A stretch of 32,162 nucleotides of DNA from Flavobacteriales bacterium (lineage in GTDB: Bacteria > Bacteroidota > Bacteroidia > Flavobacteriales_D > Crocinitomicaceae), in contig JAKSBJ010000220.1 in assembly GCA_022361195.1 (NCBI GenBank), forward strand, positions 1 to 32,162, written 5' to 3'. The translations under genes were made by a program, and so were the position numbers. Numbering within the stretch: the stretch's first letter is position 1; the number at the start of each line of letters is the position of its first letter. The notes under the pieces were generated by a model. The model had not been told where the DNA came from and did no database searches. It saw only the letters and a program-made list of their open reading frames with translations. Below are positions 1 through 9,086 of the stretch, piece after piece.

Positions 1-21
1 AGTATGGTATTTTTAATCATA

Positions 22-44
22 AGTTTTAAGGTTTCCTTAAAATT
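22..44. other. AT-rich hairpin downstream of uvrA
   Basis: A perfect 8-bp inverted repeat lies at 24-31 and 35-42 (TTTTAAGG / CCTTAAAA) with a 3-nt loop. One wobble and one further A-T pair extend it to 22-44. It sits about 80 bases past the uvrA stop on the minus strand, so it could end the polysaccharide-uvrA transcript. No run of T follows directly on either strand, so a classical intrinsic terminator is uncertain. The rest of 1-125 shows no gene. Confidence 0.3.
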
Positions 45-125
45 AAAATCTACGATTAAAACAAAGCTTGAATTTTAGCAAAAATCAGATAATTGTCTAC
101 CAGTCAATTCTGAAAAAAAGAGAAC

Positions 126-2942
126 TTAATTCAACTCTTTCTCCAAAAAGCGTGAGGTTTCAGTCTTGAATTTCTTTACGAATTGCTCTGGCGTTCCTGT
201 TCCCACAATTTCACCACCTCCAGCTCCACCGTCGGGCCCCATATCAATAATATAATCAGCTACTTTGATGATGTCTAAATTATGCTCAATAACCACTACA
301 GTGTTTCCTTCATCAACCAAACGTTGTAAAACACTCAAGAGCATTTTTATATCTTCAAAATGTAGTCCCGTTGATGGTTCATCGAGGATGTAAATTGTTT
401 TACCAGTACTCTTTTTAGAAAGTTCACTGGCCAATTTAATTCGTTGCGCCTCACCACCAGAAACGGTTGTAGAAGGTTGTCCCAAACGAATGTATCCCAA
501 TCCTACAGAATTGAGTGTCTCCAGCTTTTTACGGATTTTTGGAATTCCATCAAAGAAAACCACCGCATCTTCGATGGTCATTTCAAGAATATCATTGATA
601 TTTTTTCCTTTGTAGCGAACTTCCAAAGTTTCACGGTTGTACCGTTTACCCTGACACTCTTCACACTCCACATAAACATCTGGTAAAAAGTTCATTTCAA
701 TCATCCTCAATCCACCTCCTTTACAGGTTTCACATCTTCCGCCTTTCACATTAAAACTAAATCGCCCGGCTTTATAGCCTCTAATTTTTGCTTCATTTAC
801 ATTGGCAAATAAATTTCTGACATCTGAGAACAAACCAGTATAAGTTGCCGCATTAGAACGTGGAGTACGACCAATTGGAGATTGATCAATATCAATCACC
901 TTATCAACATGCTCCAAGCCTTTAACACTCTTATAAGCCAATGGTTTTTTAACTCCTTTGTAAATGTGTTTGTTGAGAATTGGATAAAGCGTTTGATTGA
1001 TTAAAGAAGACTTTCCACTTCCTGAAACACCAGTGATACAAGCAAAAATCCCCAAAGGTAATTTCAGATTAACAGACTTTAAGTTGTGTCCTGTAGCTCC
1101 TTTTATTTCCAGGAAATTTCCATTACTCTTACGGCGCTTTTTAGGAATCTCTATTTTCTTTTCACCCTTTAAATAGGCCGCAGTAACACTATCTCCGGCA
1201 ATTAGTTCGTCTAAAGAACATGCCTGAACCACTTGTCCACCATGAATTCCGGCCTTAGGCCCAATATCCACAATAAAGTCAGATTCTTCCATCATTTCTT
1301 TATCATGTTCAACCACAATAACTGAGTTTCCAGAATCTTTTAAGCGAAGTAACGAATCAATTAAACGGCGATTATCACGCTGATGCAAACCGATTGAAGG
1401 CTCATCCAGAATGTATAAGACATTTACTAATTCAGAACCAATTTGAGTAGCAAGTCGAATTCGCTGTGCTTCCCCTCCAGAAAGGGATTTAGACGATCGG
1501 TTAAGTGTTAAATAGTGTAAGCCAACATCCATCAAAAATCGTAAACGATCATTAATTTCCTTTAAAACTTCACCACCAATTTTTAGTTGCTTTTCCGACA
1601 AATGGTTTGGGAGGTCTGCAAACCATTTTTGCACCTCAGAAAGGTCCCATTGCGCAATTTCACCAATACTCTTTTCATTGAGTTTAAAATAACCAGCCTC
1701 TGCCTTTAAGCGACTTCCATTACATTCATCACACTCAATTTTATTCATGAAGTTCTCCACCCATCTACGAGTTGCTGGAGAAGGACTATCTTGATATTGA
1801 CGGGTAAGGAAGTAAGCAATGCCCTCAAAAGAAAGGTTTTTATTGAGCCCTTCCAACTCAACCACCTCTTCAAAACCGTATAAAATTTTTGATATAATTT
1901 CTTCTGGAATATCGGCGATAGAATCGGTAACCGAATACCCAAAAGCTTCCATAATTACTTGAAGCTTGTTTCCAATCCAATTGCTCTTTAATTTCCCTAA
2001 AGGTTCAATTCCACCTTGTTTGATGGATAACTTTGGATTTGGAATTACCTTTTTAATGTCAATTTCACTGATCAATCCCAGACCATTACACTTAGGACAA
2101 GCTCCGTAAGGCGAATTGAATGAAAATAAATTAGGCTCCGGTTCAGAGTAAGATATTCCACTAGTAGGACACATTAAAAAGCGAGAAAACTGGTAGATTT
2201 CACCGCTATCATGCATCGCTACAATCATTCTGTCAGCTCCATATTTCAAAGCTGTTTGAACGGCTTGAGCAACTCTGTTACGATGCTCATCCGTTACTTT
2301 GATTCGGTCGACAACAATTTCAATATCATGAATTTTGTATCGATCGAGTTTCATTCCACTCTCAATATCTCGAATTTCACCATCAACCCGAACTTTTGAA
2401 AACCCTAATTTGGTAATTTGCTCAAACAGTTCTCGATAATGCCCTTTACGCCCCTTTACCTTTGGAGCAAGAATGACAATTTTTTCTCCTTCAAACTTTT
2501 CAAGAATTAAATCGATGATTTGTTGGTCGGTATATTTGACCATTTTTTCACCGGTCTTATACGAATAAGCCTCAGAAGCACGTGCATATAACAAACGAAT
2601 AAAATCGTAGACCTCAGTTACCGTTCCGACAGTAGATCGCGGACTTCTGTTTACCGTTTTTTGTTCGATAGAGATAACCGGACTTAATCCCAAAATTTCG
2701 TCAACATGCGGACGTTCTAATCCACCAAGAAATTGGCGTGCATAAGCTGAGAAGGTCTCTAAATAGCGTCTTTGCCCTTCGGCAAAAATGGTATCAAATG
2801 CCAAAGAAGATTTTCCACTTCCACTCAAGCCTGTAAATACAACTAGCTTGTTACGAGGGATTTTTAAAGTAATGTCTTTTAAATTGTGCTCTTTAGCTCC
2901 GTAAATTTCAATGAATTCTTCCTGCGATACGTTCTCACTCAT
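126..2942 (-). CDS. uvrA: UvrA, excinuclease ABC subunit A
   Basis: This is the DNA-damage recognition ATPase of nucleotide excision repair, which loads UvrB at lesions in the cytoplasm. The 938 residues match the usual UvrA length. Two ABC ATPase modules are visible: Walker A GLSGSGKSS at residues 38-46 with signature LSGGEAQR near 487, and Walker A GVSGSGKSS near 640 with signature VSGGEAQR near 826. Zinc-binding CxxC pairs occur as CPKC, CDEC, and CETC with CEEC. The ATG at 2942 puts the first Walker A at the expected distance from the N-terminus. The gene lies 78 bases after the sugar-phosphate transferase gene on the same strand. I found no TAnnTTTG box in that gap, so it may be co-transcribed with the polysaccharide genes, which is an unusual partner for a repair gene. 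The identification is secure. Confidence 0.98.
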   Translation of the reverse strand: MSENVSQEEFIEIYGAKEHNLKDITLKIPRNKLVVFTGLSGSGKSSLAFDTIFAEGQRRYLETFSAYARQFLGGLERPHVDEILGLSPVISIEQKTVNRSPRSTVGTVTEVYDFIRLLYARASEAYSYKTGEKMVKYTDQQIIDLILEKFEGEKIVILAPKVKGRKGHYRELFEQITKLGFSKVRVDGEIRDIESGMKLDRYKIHDIEIVVDRIKVTDEHRNRVAQAVQTALKYGADRMIVAMHDSGEIYQFSRFLMCPTSGISYSEPEPNLFSFNSPYGACPKCNGLGLISEIDIKKVIPNPKLSIKQGGIEPLGKLKSNWIGNKLQVIMEAFGYSVTDSIADIPEEIISKILYGFEEVVELEGLNKNLSFEGIAYFLTRQYQDSPSPATRRWVENFMNKIECDECNGSRLKAEAGYFKLNEKSIGEIAQWDLSEVQKWFADLPNHLSEKQLKIGGEVLKEINDRLRFLMDVGLHYLTLNRSSKSLSGGEAQRIRLATQIGSELVNVLYILDEPSIGLHQRDNRRLIDSLLRLKDSGNSVIVVEHDKEMMEESDFIVDIGPKAGIHGGQVVQACSLDELIAGDSVTAAYLKGEKKIEIPKKRRKSNGNFLEIKGATGHNLKSVNLKLPLGIFACITGVSGSGKSSLINQTLYPILNKHIYKGVKKPLAYKSVKGLEHVDKVIDIDQSPIGRTPRSNAATYTGLFSDVRNLFANVNEAKIRGYKAGRFSFNVKGGRCETCKGGGLRMIEMNFLPDVYVECEECQGKRYNRETLEVRYKGKNINDILEMTIEDAVVFFDGIPKIRKKLETLNSVGLGYIRLGQPSTTVSGGEAQRIKLASELSKKSTGKTIYILDEPSTGLHFEDIKMLLSVLQRLVDEGNTVVVIEHNLDIIKVADYIIDMGPDGGAGGGEIVGTGTPEQFVKKFKTETSRFLEKELN

Positions 2943-3020
2943 TTATCCTTGGCTTGTTATTGCGAAATTGGAGAATGAAGTTAGCAATAATGCCGAAGCC
3001 TTAAGGAATTTATTTAAGAT

Positions 3021-4091
3021 TTATTTTTTCTCTTTACCAATGCGGAAGATAAAAAATAGGAGGGCAAATACATATCCCCAAATGAGCAACAAAATCAAAG
3101 AGTTTACAGGAATATACTTGGCAACATTTAAAGCTAACAAGCAAGAAACGATTCCCAGTAAAACAAAGGTGTAAGCTACTTGCGAATCGGACATTCCCTT
3201 ATAGGATAAGGTATGTGTTGTATGATCTCTACCACCAATCATGGGTGATTGACCTCTTCTGATTCGTTTTATCACCACATAGGTAGTATCAATGATTGGA
3301 ATACAAAAGGTGATTAAAACCAAGGTTAAATTGGACAAGATGGAATATGAATCACTTTCTGCACCAACACCATTGTTCCATAAATAACGAATGGAGAAAA
3401 AAGCCAGGAAAAATCCTAGAAATTGTGATCCTGTGTCTCCCATAAACATCTTGGCTGGGTTCCAGTTAAACGTTAAAAATCCAGCCAATGCACCTAAAAT
3501 GGTGATCATTAAAAAGAGGTTCACATTATCCGTCATGGAAAATGGAATTGAAATTCCGAGGATCGCTAAAATGATGGAGATGGAAGTTACAGTGGTAATA
3601 CCATCCATATTATCCAGCATGTTGATGGAATTCATGATTCCAATTACCCAAACAATAGTTAACGTATAATTTAACCATTCCCACGGAAAAAGCTGAATGT
3701 GGCTATTTGTAAGTACTAGAATAACTCCACATAAGATTTGAGCAGCTAGTTTTATTTTAGGTTTAGTATCGTATGCATCATCGGAAAGACCTAATAAAAA
3801 GGCTAATGTTACTCCAAAGAATAAGCCAAGCAATTGTGGATTTCTAAAGACGTCTGAACGACCAAAAATAATGGCATAAAACATGAATCCAATTAGGAAA
3901 CAGATGTAAAAACTTACCCCTCCAAGGGCTGGTTTGGATTCATTACTCCAACGAATTTTGACGTCTGACTTATGTCTAATTCCAAGTGAGTGAGCAAATT
4001 TTAATAAAAAGGAATTAATGATTAGGGAAATGACAAAAGCACTTCCAAAAAATCCCAAAATGTTAAGAATAGACTGAAATGTTGTATTCAT
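3021..4091 (-). CDS. WecA/MraY-family undecaprenyl-phosphate sugar-1-phosphate transferase
   Basis: This integral membrane enzyme is predicted to move a sugar-1-phosphate (in WecA, GlcNAc-1-P) from a UDP-sugar to undecaprenyl phosphate, the first step of surface polysaccharide or O-antigen synthesis. The 356-residue protein is strongly hydrophobic, with about ten membrane segments. Family motifs are present: NMLDNMDG near residue 157 (metal-binding Asp), FMGDTGS near 215, and the cytoplasmic GGRDHTTH loop near 286. The last is the WecA/TagO-type histidine motif and not the MraY form. The ATG at 4091 lies 5 bases beyond the rfbC stop. Its place at the end of a wza-wzc-rfbC cluster supports polysaccharide initiation rather than peptidoglycan MraY. 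The exact sugar cannot be read from the sequence. Confidence 0.9.
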   Translation of the reverse strand: MNTTFQSILNILGFFGSAFVISLIINSFLLKFAHSLGIRHKSDVKIRWSNESKPALGGVSFYICFLIGFMFYAIIFGRSDVFRNPQLLGLFFGVTLAFLLGLSDDAYDTKPKIKLAAQILCGVILVLTNSHIQLFPWEWLNYTLTIVWVIGIMNSINMLDNMDGITTVTSISIILAILGISIPFSMTDNVNLFLMITILGALAGFLTFNWNPAKMFMGDTGSQFLGFFLAFFSIRYLWNNGVGAESDSYSILSNLTLVLITFCIPIIDTTYVVIKRIRRGQSPMIGGRDHTTHTLSYKGMSDSQVAYTFVLLGIVSCLLALNVAKYIPVNSLILLLIWGYVFALLFFIFRIGKEKK

Positions 4092-4096
4092 CTGAA

Positions 4097-4645
4097 CTAA
4101 GAAAAAGGGCTATTAAAGTCTTCAAATTTTGGGGCGCTTGAATCTTTATCGGATAATGTGGGATTTTCTATCTCCCAGTTAATATTAAGTAGCGAATCAT
4201 TCCAACAAAGAGACATTTCACTTTGTGGATGATAGAAATTAGTGCATTTATAGTTAAAAATAGTATCGTCTTCTAAGGTCAAAAAACCATGAGCAAAACC
4301 TTCTGGAATCCATAAAACCCTTCCGTTTTCTCCTGACAGTTCAACTTTTACATGCTGTCCATAAGTGGCAGAGCTTTTGCGAATATCTACTGCCACATCA
4401 ATGACTTTTCCTTTTATCACCCTCACCAATTTCCCTTGAGCAAAAGGTGGTTTTTGAAGGTGCATTCCTCGCAAGACATGTAGCTTGGAATGAGACTCAT
4501 TGTCTTGTACAAAGGAAACTTTTCGGCCTACCATTTCCTCAAATAAATTTTGATTAAACGACTCAAAAAACAATCCTCGTTCATCTTTAAACCTTCGGGG
4601 AATAAAAGAAAGCAGTCCCTCTATTTCATATTGTTCAATCTCCAT
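4097..4645 (-). CDS. rfbC: dTDP-4-dehydrorhamnose 3,5-epimerase family protein (RmlC)
   Basis: This is predicted to epimerise C3 and C5 of dTDP-4-keto-6-deoxyglucose in dTDP-L-rhamnose synthesis, or to carry out a related epimerisation. The 182 residues match RmlC. The conserved cupin core is seen as RGMHLQ with the catalytic His at residue 62, then VRVIKGKVIDVAVDIR and WIPEGFAHGF. The start codon shares one base with the wzc stop (TAATG), which indicates translational coupling. The usual partners rfbA, rfbB and rfbD are absent from this window. They must lie elsewhere if L-rhamnose is made, and another 6-deoxysugar epimerase role is possible. Confidence 0.9.
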   Translation of the reverse strand: MEIEQYEIEGLLSFIPRRFKDERGLFFESFNQNLFEEMVGRKVSFVQDNESHSKLHVLRGMHLQKPPFAQGKLVRVIKGKVIDVAVDIRKSSATYGQHVKVELSGENGRVLWIPEGFAHGFLTLEDDTIFNYKCTNFYHPQSEMSLCWNDSLLNINWEIENPTLSDKDSSAPKFEDFNSPFS

Positions 4646-7026
4646 TATTTTCTTTTCCAGAAACGTTTCTTTTTGGAGTTTCCATCCTCCATATAATATT
4701 CTCCATAGCCATAACCGTAGGCATAACCATAAGCTTTACGCTTCATCTCCATTCCGTTCAAAATGACAAATAAATTTCCTAGTTTGTTGGATTCAACCAA
4801 CTCTCTTACCCTCTCTGTAAAGAAGCGTTTTGAATAATTTGCTCTAAATACGTAAATAGGACAATCTGCTTTATTCAACACATAAATTCCATCTGATACG
4901 ATACCAACAGGAGGATTATCGATCAAAATCAGATCATATACTTCCTTAAACTCTTCCAACACTTTATCGAGCTCTCCTCCAATAATTAGCTCTGATGGAT
5001 TTGGAGGAATTGGACCTGCCGTAATAAAATCCAAGCCTTCAATTTCGGAATTGTTAACACAGTCCTTCCATTTTACATCAGAAGTTTGAGCTAAGATGTT
5101 ACTCATTCCGATACTGTTTTCTACTCCAAAACCATGGTGAACTTTTGGTTTACGAAGATCTAAATCGATCACTAAAACTTTTTTGCCTGAGAGGGTAAAA
5201 ATCCCTGCTAGGTTTAAAGCGGCAAATGTTTTCCCTTCTCCAGAAATGGAAGAAGAAACGGCTAATATATTTGACTTTTTATCGTCTAAAACAAATTGAA
5301 GATTTGATCGGATGTGACGACAACTCTCAGCCAACGCCGATTTAGGTTGTTGATGCACAATGAGGGATGAATACTCCTGCTCCGTTTCAACTTTAGGAAC
5401 CAAACCTAAGAACCCTACTGATGAAGGTAATAGTTTTTTAAGCTCGTCTGGATTATGAATTTCATTGAAAGTAAGGTATTTAATGAGTAAATAAACCATT
5501 GAGATCATAATACTTAAAATGACCGTACCAATTAAAATTAACTTACGATTTGGGGAGATTAACTGAGCATTAGTTGGAGCCTGTAAAACAAGGTTGTCCA
5601 TAGTATACCCAGCTTTTGAAATGGCATATTGAGTTTTCTTTTCAATGAGAAGAGTATGGTATTTCTCGTTAAGGTCAAACATTCGATTTAACCTGGACAA
5701 TTCTAATTCTTTTGCAGGTACACCATACAATTGCATTTCGAGCGTATTGATTCTTTTTTGAAGAATATTACGTTGAAGATTTAATCGATCCTTAATAGAT
5801 GAAACGGTCCTAAAAATGCTGTTACTTTTTGAATCAATGCTTCGATTAATCTTCTTTAATCGATCATTTTTATCCGTAACACTATAAGCAAGGTCTTCTT
5901 TCTCTATGAGTAATACACTCAAGTCTTCCAATTCTTTTACCAGTACATCCTCGTACTTGGTTCCTACAATTGCCGGAATAATTTCATAGATATCTAAACG
6001 ATCATTTGTTTCAACCGTCTCCTCTACATCGCGCATTAACTCATACTCGATATCAATGTCCATTAACTCTTTTCGAATTTCGTTGGACTCTTCTAAAATT
6101 CTTTGCGTAAATAATTCAGGATCATTAACCTGAGAACTGTCTTTAAATGATTGAATTGCCTCTCCTGATTCTTTCAATTGAACCGAAACCGTATCCAATT
6201 GATTATCAATAAACTCAAGAATATTGGCAGAACTCTCCGATTTCTTTTCTAAATCGTATTGAAAGAAAGTATTAATGACTGATCCTACTACATCTTTAGC
6301 CAAAGCAGGGCTATTACTTTCAAAAGAAACAAAAATGGTTTTTGCATCCTGATTCAGCGTATACACCACCAAATGTTTTCGCATTCGAGCTGTTAACTCC
6401 GTATAATCATTAAACACAAAATAGAGTGTATTTTCTCCTACACTCCTATTAAACTGTTCCTCATCATTAATTTTTAGAATTAAACTAAAATATTCATTCT
6501 CTAAGGGACTCCCAGGAATAACGTCAGTTGATACACTTTCTCCCTTATGCTGGAAATTTAAATTAATCTGCTCTCCCTTTTTTGAAACAGTAATTGGAAC
6601 TCCGACCAAAGAAGAATCTTTTAACTCTAAAAGCGTTATATGATAGGACGAAAGCAAATACTTTTCTGTAGTTAGAATCTGACCTTCAGAATAATATGAA
6701 ATATTCAAATTCAGATTTCGTAAGGCCTTTTCTAACAAAAAAGAAGACCGTAAAAGCTCTACATCCTCTGATAGGTTATCTTCCTGCTCAAAGGCCTCAA
6801 TATCCAAAATTCGTTTTCCTTCATCTTGTGAACTTCGTTGAATGATGGTTGAGGATTCGTAAAGAGGTTTAGTATAACGCAGGTATAAAAAACAAGCTGT
6901 TAAACCGATAGAGAGTATAAGTGGAAATACGAACCAGTTTTTCCGCAATACTGTTAAAGCAATATTGAGATCAAGGTCCTTGTTTAGAACTGAAGATTTT
7001 CTGGTATTTCCTTTATCCTTTTGCAA
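4645..7026 (-). CDS. Wzc-like polysaccharide co-polymerase / BY-kinase tyrosine autokinase
   Basis: This inner-membrane protein is predicted to control chain length and export of surface polysaccharide through cyclic tyrosine autophosphorylation. The 793 residues are laid out as a membrane segment near 30-50 (Wzz domain start), a long periplasmic region with coiled-coil character, a second membrane segment near 497-516, and a C-terminal ATPase. The ATPase has Walker A (SISGEGKT near 592-600), Walker A' (VLVIDLDLRKP near 620) and Walker B (LILIDNPP near 700). The tail near 763-777 is a tyrosine cluster with alternating YGYAYGYGYG, the usual autophosphorylation site. Kinase and co-polymerase are fused in one chain, as in proteobacterial Wzc. 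The gene follows wza by 16 bases. Confidence 0.95.
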   Translation of the reverse strand: MQKDKGNTRKSSVLNKDLDLNIALTVLRKNWFVFPLILSIGLTACFLYLRYTKPLYESSTIIQRSSQDEGKRILDIEAFEQEDNLSEDVELLRSSFLLEKALRNLNLNISYYSEGQILTTEKYLLSSYHITLLELKDSSLVGVPITVSKKGEQINLNFQHKGESVSTDVIPGSPLENEYFSLILKINDEEQFNRSVGENTLYFVFNDYTELTARMRKHLVVYTLNQDAKTIFVSFESNSPALAKDVVGSVINTFFQYDLEKKSESSANILEFIDNQLDTVSVQLKESGEAIQSFKDSSQVNDPELFTQRILEESNEIRKELMDIDIEYELMRDVEETVETNDRLDIYEIIPAIVGTKYEDVLVKELEDLSVLLIEKEDLAYSVTDKNDRLKKINRSIDSKSNSIFRTVSSIKDRLNLQRNILQKRINTLEMQLYGVPAKELELSRLNRMFDLNEKYHTLLIEKKTQYAISKAGYTMDNLVLQAPTNAQLISPNRKLILIGTVILSIMISMVYLLIKYLTFNEIHNPDELKKLLPSSVGFLGLVPKVETEQEYSSLIVHQQPKSALAESCRHIRSNLQFVLDDKKSNILAVSSSISGEGKTFAALNLAGIFTLSGKKVLVIDLDLRKPKVHHGFGVENSIGMSNILAQTSDVKWKDCVNNSEIEGLDFITAGPIPPNPSELIIGGELDKVLEEFKEVYDLILIDNPPVGIVSDGIYVLNKADCPIYVFRANYSKRFFTERVRELVESNKLGNLFVILNGMEMKRKAYGYAYGYGYGEYYMEDGNSKKKRFWKRK

Positions 7027-7042
7027 AATATGCTTTTAGCTA

Positions 7043-7843
7043 TTAAAGCGATGTAATTACAGATATTACCACCGCTCCACTTGTAATTAGAGAAATAATA
7101 GGTGCTAACTCTCTCAATATTTCTCTACCTAGCTGTGGAACTGGCTCTACGTAAATAAAATCATTTGCTCTAACAGTCACATCTGTATAAGCTATACCCT
7201 CAATGGTTGATAAATCAATGAGATAGACATCTCGCATTCCATCATCATTTTTACGGATCAGTTTTATTTTAGATGCTCTTCCTCTTTCGGTAATACCTCC
7301 AGCTAATGCAATAGCCTCCATTAATGTCGTATTATTATTGGCTAAGTAAAGAACCTGAGCCTCTCCCCCATTTCCTGGAAAAACAATAACCCGACGATTG
7401 GTTACTGAAATTTGCACAAAAGGATCAATGTAATGAGCTGAATATTGCTCTTCCAAAAACTCCTCTGCTTCACGAATGGTCATTCCAACTAAATTAACCG
7501 AATCTAAAACCGGAATTTTTACGGTAGAATCTTTTTGAATTACGTATGACAAAGAGTTGTTGGGGTTAAAGAGTTGTGCTTGCGCTCCGGATCCATCTGT
7601 TGAAGAAGAAATATCCAAAACTTTAATTCCATCATTAGTAAAGAATCTCAGCTGAAAGATATCATTCACATCCAACACATATTCTGATTTACTTTTATTG
7701 GTAGTATCTATTAGTGTTAGCTCATCAGCAAACTTATCGTAATCATTGGGAGTTTTAAGCATCAAGTTACTGTTAATTCCGCAGCTGTTAAGCAAAATCA
7801 CCATGCCAGCCATTAAAATCAACAGTCCATTTCTTTTTCTCAT
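7043..7843 (-). CDS. Wza-like polysaccharide export lipoprotein
   Basis: This is an outer-membrane polysaccharide export protein of the Poly_export/SLBB family that would work with the Wzc-like kinase encoded just downstream. A lipoprotein signal ends in LLNSC with Cys21 as the lipidated residue. The Poly_export region begins near YVLDVNDIFQLRFF, and an SLBB-type region follows around the VLYLANNNTTLMEAIALAGG segment. The C-terminus is a hydrophobic stretch (PIISLITSGAVVISVITSL), as in Bacteroidota members that use a C-terminal membrane anchor. At 266 residues it is shorter than E. coli Wza (about 380), as is usual in this phylum. Its ATG overlaps the glycosyltransferase stop by 4 bases. Confidence 0.92.
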   Translation of the reverse strand: MRKRNGLLILMAGMVILLNSCGINSNLMLKTPNDYDKFADELTLIDTTNKSKSEYVLDVNDIFQLRFFTNDGIKVLDISSSTDGSGAQAQLFNPNNSLSYVIQKDSTVKIPVLDSVNLVGMTIREAEEFLEEQYSAHYIDPFVQISVTNRRVIVFPGNGGEAQVLYLANNNTTLMEAIALAGGITERGRASKIKLIRKNDDGMRDVYLIDLSTIEGIAYTDVTVRANDFIYVEPVPQLGREILRELAPIISLITSGAVVISVITSL

Positions 7844-9018
7844 CCTCTCTTCTTTTTTGCAAGTAGTTCTTTATACAATTTCTCCATATCAGCACACAAA
7901 CGTCTGTAATGGAATTTATGTTCTACGTGATTCCAGCCATTTTGTGACATTTTTTTCCTCAAATTTTCATCTTCGGCTAAATCTTTAAGCTTCAGAACAT
8001 AATCATCTAGCTTAAAATCATTTATGACAAAACCGGTTTCACCATCGGACACCACATCTTTTACTCCTCCAACATTTGTAGTAACAATAGGCGTTCCCGA
8101 AGCCTGAGCTTCTATTAAGCTCACTGGAGTACCTTCATTTAAACTACTCAATGCTACTAGGTCCAAACCGGCCAAGGCCCAATCTACATTTTTTATCCAG
8201 GAAGTAAAAACAAACAGTTTTTTCTCTACCTCCTCCTCTATTTCTCGGGCCAAGTTTTGTAATTCGTCCATCAATTCCCCATCTCCAATTACAAATACCT
8301 TTATATCCTTTTCACAATCCAAACTCAATTGACGAATAGCTTTAAAAAACCACTCATGATTTTTAATAGCCGTCAATCTGCCAATAATTCCAATCGCTAT
8401 TTGTTCTTCCGATAAATTGTATGTCGCTCTAAACTCTTGCCTTTTTTTCTCCTTGTCCGTGTGAAATTTATCGAGATCAAATCCCAAAGGAATGACATGA
8501 AACTTTGACGAATCAGCAATTTTATGTTCCTGCGACAATTCTTGTTTTTGAATGGGAGAAATTGCGACAATAGCATCTGTTTTCCGAGCCAATCGCCGTT
8601 CAACCTTTTTATAAAAAAGTGTTTTAAGTCGACCGAAATACGAATGAAAAACATGTCCGTGAAAGGTGTGAACAATGATCGGAACATTTTCTTTATAAGC
8701 TGCCTGACGTCCCAATGCTCCAGCCTTGGAAGCATGCGTATGTACAATATCTGGCTTATAGTCGCGAATAATTTGTCGAATTTCTGCTAAAGCTTTTTTA
8801 TCCGCCGAAAAGTTTAAACTTCGTTGTAAATCATCAACAATCTTAACCTCTACCTCATACTTCTGGGGAATGAACAGAGATTCACCTTCATGCTCTTCAT
8901 GCTTCCCGCCAATAAGACAAGTTTCAAATTCCTCAGAAAGAAAAGCTGAAAGAAAAGTGGCATTGTACGTTGGTCCGCCCAGATTAAAGCGGTTTATAAT
9001 TCGTAAGACTTTGATCAT
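7840..9018 (-). CDS. Glycosyltransferase family 4 (GT-B fold)
   Basis: This is predicted to add one sugar from a nucleotide-sugar donor to a lipid-linked polysaccharide precursor at the cytoplasmic face of the inner membrane. The 392-residue GT-B protein has an N-terminal acceptor domain (VLRIINRFNLGGP, then DIVHTHASKAGALGR) and a C-terminal donor domain with IGIIGRLTAIKNHEWF. The E-x7-E type motif of GT4 is seen in NEGTPVSLIEAQASGTP. The donor and acceptor sugars cannot be deduced. The ATG at 9018 overlaps the stop of a possible 22-codon ORF, and the stop overlaps the Wza-like gene, so this is a tightly packed unit. Confidence 0.93.
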   Translation of the reverse strand: MIKVLRIINRFNLGGPTYNATFLSAFLSEEFETCLIGGKHEEHEGESLFIPQKYEVEVKIVDDLQRSLNFSADKKALAEIRQIIRDYKPDIVHTHASKAGALGRQAAYKENVPIIVHTFHGHVFHSYFGRLKTLFYKKVERRLARKTDAIVAISPIQKQELSQEHKIADSSKFHVIPLGFDLDKFHTDKEKKRQEFRATYNLSEEQIAIGIIGRLTAIKNHEWFFKAIRQLSLDCEKDIKVFVIGDGELMDELQNLAREIEEEVEKKLFVFTSWIKNVDWALAGLDLVALSSLNEGTPVSLIEAQASGTPIVTTNVGGVKDVVSDGETGFVINDFKLDDYVLKLKDLAEDENLRKKMSQNGWNHVEHKFHYRRLCADMEKLYKELLAKKKRG

Positions 9019-9083
9019 TGATCCTTCCCTGACTTTTTAAAGATATGCTGTCCAAAAACAAAAGTAAATAGGATTTTCTTCAT
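9015..9083 (-). CDS. Possible 22-aa leader peptide coupled to the glycosyltransferase gene
   Basis: A short ORF starts with ATG 3 bases after the asnB stop and ends in TGA overlapping the glycosyltransferase ATG (ATGA). Its product begins MKKILFTFVFGQ and is basic at the C-terminus. The exact overlap would allow ribosomes leaving this ORF to restart on the glycosyltransferase gene. A TAnnTTTG box at 9059-9066 falls inside it, so a transcript from that box would lack this start. It could be a real coupling peptide, the remnant of a lost gene, or chance. Confidence 0.3.
   Translation of the reverse strand: MKKILFTFVFGQHIFKKSGKDQ
9059..9066 (-). promoter_or_regulatory. Candidate -7 promoter element before the glycosyltransferase gene
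   Basis: TACTTTTG on the minus strand matches the Bacteroidota -7 consensus TAnnTTTG exactly. It lies about 40 bases before the glycosyltransferase ATG. No clear TTG -33 element lies at the usual distance upstream, so it may be only a weak internal promoter between asnB and the export genes. Confidence 0.35.
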
Positions 9084-9086
9084 AAC

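Noticed and set aside
3391..3669. Open frame on the plus strand inside the sugar-phosphate transferase gene
   Set aside because: It is antisense to a clearly conserved membrane enzyme, with no promoter, ribosome site or recognisable product.
8397..8747. 116-codon frame on the minus strand inside the glycosyltransferase gene
   Set aside because: It is a shifted frame of a conserved gene, with composition unlike a folded protein and no start signals.
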